In this document: positions 62,146 to 64,000 of the stretch, piece by piece | Numbering within the stretch: position 1 is the first letter of the stretch | Layout of the letters: each line of letters opens with the position of its first letter | From: Hymenobacter sp. BT559 | Lineage (GTDB): Bacteria; Bacteroidota; Bacteroidia; Cytophagales; Hymenobacteraceae | NCBI RefSeq assembly: GCF_016427535.1 | Contig: NZ_JAELXV010000002.1 | Coordinates: 186,001 to 250,000 of the forward strand | Direction of reading: 5' to 3' | DNA length: 64,000 bases | The notes under the pieces: generated by a model | What the model saw: only the letters and a program-made list of their open reading frames with translations | The model's database searches: none | Told to the model about the DNA's origin: nothing | Made by a program: the position numbers and the translations under genes

Positions 62146-64000
62146 CTACTCCAGCGAGCGGCTGCGGAACAAAATGTACCCTAGGTGCCCATACACGGCA
62201 AAGCGATGGTGCGGGTCGTCGTAGTAGGTGGCGTGCACGGCCAGCGGGCCCACGGGCGTAGTGAAGATGAGGCCCGTTGAGCCCGTGAGGTAGGGGCGGC
62301 TAAAGCCTTCGTGCAGCTCGGCCAGCTGTTTCACGTCCTCAAATTGATTGAAATTGACGTGCGCGTAAATCTCGGAGCGCCACTCAAAGTTGCCGAATAC
62401 CGGCTGGTTGTAGCGTAGGCCCACCGCCACGTAACGCGGCGCCCGGTAATGGTCTAGAAACAGCGTGCGCGAATCGACCAGCGGCGTGAAAACCGGCGCG
62501 CTGGTCAGCGACGAGCGGTAGTTGAGAAAGCGCCCCTGGCTGCTGGCTACCAGCTCGCCAAAGTAGCCCCAGGCCTGCTTTTCGCCCTTCAGCGGTACGT
62601 AGCGCTCGTAGGCCGCCCGCAACTGCAGCCAGTCGTGGTGGCGGCTGGCCTCGGTTTGCAGCAGCGAGGTAGTGCCCGGCGTGTAGGCCTCAGTACCCGT
62701 GACGCCGCGCAGGCTTACCACGTAGCGGCGGCCTGCTATGGCATACTGCTTGCGATTGAGCGAGTTGCGGGCAAAGCGGATGGCTGCCGTGCCACCCTTG
62801 AAGGAGGTGCGCGCCAGCACATCGGTCGAGTTGACTTCTGCCGTATTCGAGTAGTTATCGACATTATAGAAGGCCCCTAGGTCGAGTACCACCCGGGCGC
62901 GGTAGCGCGGCGAAATCCCAATCTGGCCGCCCACCTTGGTGTCTTGCTGCCGAACCTGGGTGCTCAGTACATCGCGCCCCAGTAGGCCGCCCGTGTTTTG
63001 GTAGTCCCACTGGTTATACGTGATTTGGGGCTGCACAAAGAAGGGCACGCGCCCCGGCACATTAATGCGGAAATTGCCCTGCGCACCGTTGTAAAAGCGC
63101 CCGAGGCTCACGTTGGCGCCCACCGAGTAGAGCAGGCTGCGCAAGTATTTGAATTCGATACCGAAGTACAGGTTATCAATGGGCCGCGTGCTGAGGGCAA
63201 AGCCCACCTCGGCCGCCACGTTATTATTCTGCTGGGCATCTACCGAAAACACGTAGCCCTGTTGCGCCGCGTCGTAGCGAATGCGTGGGTAAATGTTGCG
63301 GAAGTAGTCGTCGGCGGCTAGGCGGTAGTAGCCCTCCTCTAGGTCGTCTAGACTATAGGTTTTGCCAGTTCGCCGAAAAAACCGCTCGGCGTAGCCGTTT
63401 TGGTCGGCCCGCAGGCCCTGCACCCGCACCTGCACAAAGCGTGGCGTAGGCGCCGCCTGCTGAAAGGCCAGGCGGCGGCGCTGCAAGTCCAGGGTATCGA
63501 CGCGGCGCCCGATGCGCTGGCGAATGAGTGCCAGCTTGCGCTGGGTAGCCGTGTCGCCCTGCCCAATGAGCGTGCGCGCCCGGTCGAAGTCGGTAGCCCC
63601 GATACCCTCCAAGTTAGGTTGAATAAAGATGCCGTTGCGGCCTACGCTGGTAGTGTCGGCCACATTGGCACCTAGAAACACCAGGGCGTTGGTCAGAAGC
63701 TCGTCGTCTTTCTTAAACGGGTATTTAGTAAACGCCACATCGCCCACGTTCACCCCGATAATGATGTCGGGCTGAAACTCGCGGCGCATTACATCGGTGG
63801 GAAAGTTATTGTAGATGCCACCGTCGAAGAGGTAGCGCCCGTCGGGGTTGCGGATGGGGCGGAAGGCAAGCGGCACGGCCATGGAGTTGCGCACGGCATC
63901 GGCTAGGTTACCGGCCTTCTGCACTACTTGGGTGCGCGTAAAAATCTCGGCTGCCAGGCAGCGGTAGGGCACAAAGAGCTTGTCAAAATCGTAGCCGCTG
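62146..64000 (-). CDS. Patatin-like phospholipase with C-terminal outer-membrane barrel (partial, 5' end outside window)
   Basis: The frame is open to the right edge, so the N-terminus, with any signal peptide and the GxSxG serine, lies beyond 64000. Visible from the edge: the end of the patatin domain with DGGIYNNFPTDVM, the Asp of the Ser-Asp dyad in DGG. Next a linker region (about 185-260 of the visible part) resembling a POTRA domain (FVQVRVQGLRADQNGYAERFF), then a BamA/TamA-like barrel (VGFALSTRPIDNLYFGIEFKYL through FAVYGHLGYILFRSRSLE). This is the PlpD layout (type Vd secretion), in which the lipase is carried to the cell surface by its own barrel. Confidence 0.88.
   Translation of the reverse strand, partial: SGYDFDKLFVPYRCLAAEIFTRTQVVQKAGNLADAVRNSMAVPLAFRPIRNPDGRYLFDGGIYNNFPTDVMRREFQPDIIIGVNVGDVAFTKYPFKKDDELLTNALVFLGANVADTTSVGRNGIFIQPNLEGIGATDFDRARTLIGQGDTATQRKLALIRQRIGRRVDTLDLQRRRLAFQQAAPTPRFVQVRVQGLRADQNGYAERFFRRTGKTYSLDDLEEGYYRLAADDYFRNIYPRIRYDAAQQGYVFSVDAQQNNNVAAEVGFALSTRPIDNLYFGIEFKYLRSLLYSVGANVSLGRFYNGAQGNFRINVPGRVPFFVQPQITYNQWDYQNTGGLLGRDVLSTQVRQQDTKVGGQIGISPRYRARVVLDLGAFYNVDNYSNTAEVNSTDVLARTSFKGGTAAIRFARNSLNRKQYAIAGRRYVVSLRGVTGTEAYTPGTTSLLQTEASRHHDWLQLRAAYERYVPLKGEKQAWGYFGELVASSQGRFLNYRSSLTSAPVFTPLVDSRTLFLDHYRAPRYVAVGLRYNQPVFGNFEWRSEIYAHVNFNQFEDVKQLAELHEGFSRPYLTGSTGLIFTTPVGPLAVHATYYDDPHHRFAVYGHLGYILFRSRSLE

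Noticed and set aside
1..64000. tRNA, rRNA, phage or integrase-bearing element
   Set aside because: I found no tRNA-like cloverleaf ends, rRNA segments, integrase, transposase or phage structural genes in the window.

Overview
The window looks like a chromosomal segment of a Gram-negative Bacteroidota of the Hymenobacter type (Cytophagales). The evidence is GC-rich coding sequence separated by AT-rich spacers, a C-terminal type IX secretion (T9SS) sorting domain, a TonB receptor followed by a DUF4249 lipoprotein, promoter -7 boxes of the TAnnTTTG type, few Shine-Dalgarno sites, and mevalonate-pathway HMG-CoA reductase. This assignment is inferred from gene content and style; no rRNA or tRNA gene is present to confirm it.

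Layout. 1-16.9 kb: two giant paralogous secreted proteins on the minus strand, the first cut by the window edge. They share glycine-rich and DUF11-like repeat modules, and one also carries duplicated beta-helix modules. 17.5-22.1 kb: a DPE2-like 4-alpha-glucanotransferase and a tandem pair of small outer-membrane barrels. 22.1-27.9 kb: an M20 amidohydrolase, a PAP2/sphingomyelin-synthase-like membrane protein, a MATE exporter, a remnant of a gliding/T9SS C-terminal domain, and a divergent SDR/HxlR pair. 28.0-32.0 kb: a GH15 trehalase/glucoamylase convergent with a fused trehalose-6-phosphate synthase/phosphatase. 32.3-35.2 kb: a TetR regulator, an unusual array of hairpin repeats that may be a noncoding RNA, an SDR and a phytanoyl-CoA-dioxygenase-like protein. 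35.5-42.5 kb: HMG-CoA reductase with an extra N-terminal domain, a hypothetical exported protein, an S41 protease, ruvX-def, and a zinc phospholipase C-like protein. 42.6-49.9 kb: an alpha-glucan cluster (SLC45-like MFS transporter, two exported GH13 enzymes, and a GT35 protein lacking the PLP lysine). 50.1-58.1 kb: an SRAP protein and a four-gene TonB receptor operon. 58.3-64 kb: endonuclease III, an ECF-type sigma factor overlapping a small anti-sigma-like gene, an alpha/beta hydrolase-GH43 pair, and a patatin-barrel protein cut by the right edge.

The clearest metabolic theme is storage and use of alpha-glucan and trehalose (malQ, GH15, TPS/TPP, MFS, two GH13, GT35). The most unusual signals are the hairpin array at 33.1-33.3 kb, whose stems covary while the loop is conserved; the K-to-T change at the cofactor site of the GT35 protein; several long palindromic elements between genes; and a strong excess of the palindrome CCTAGG throughout.
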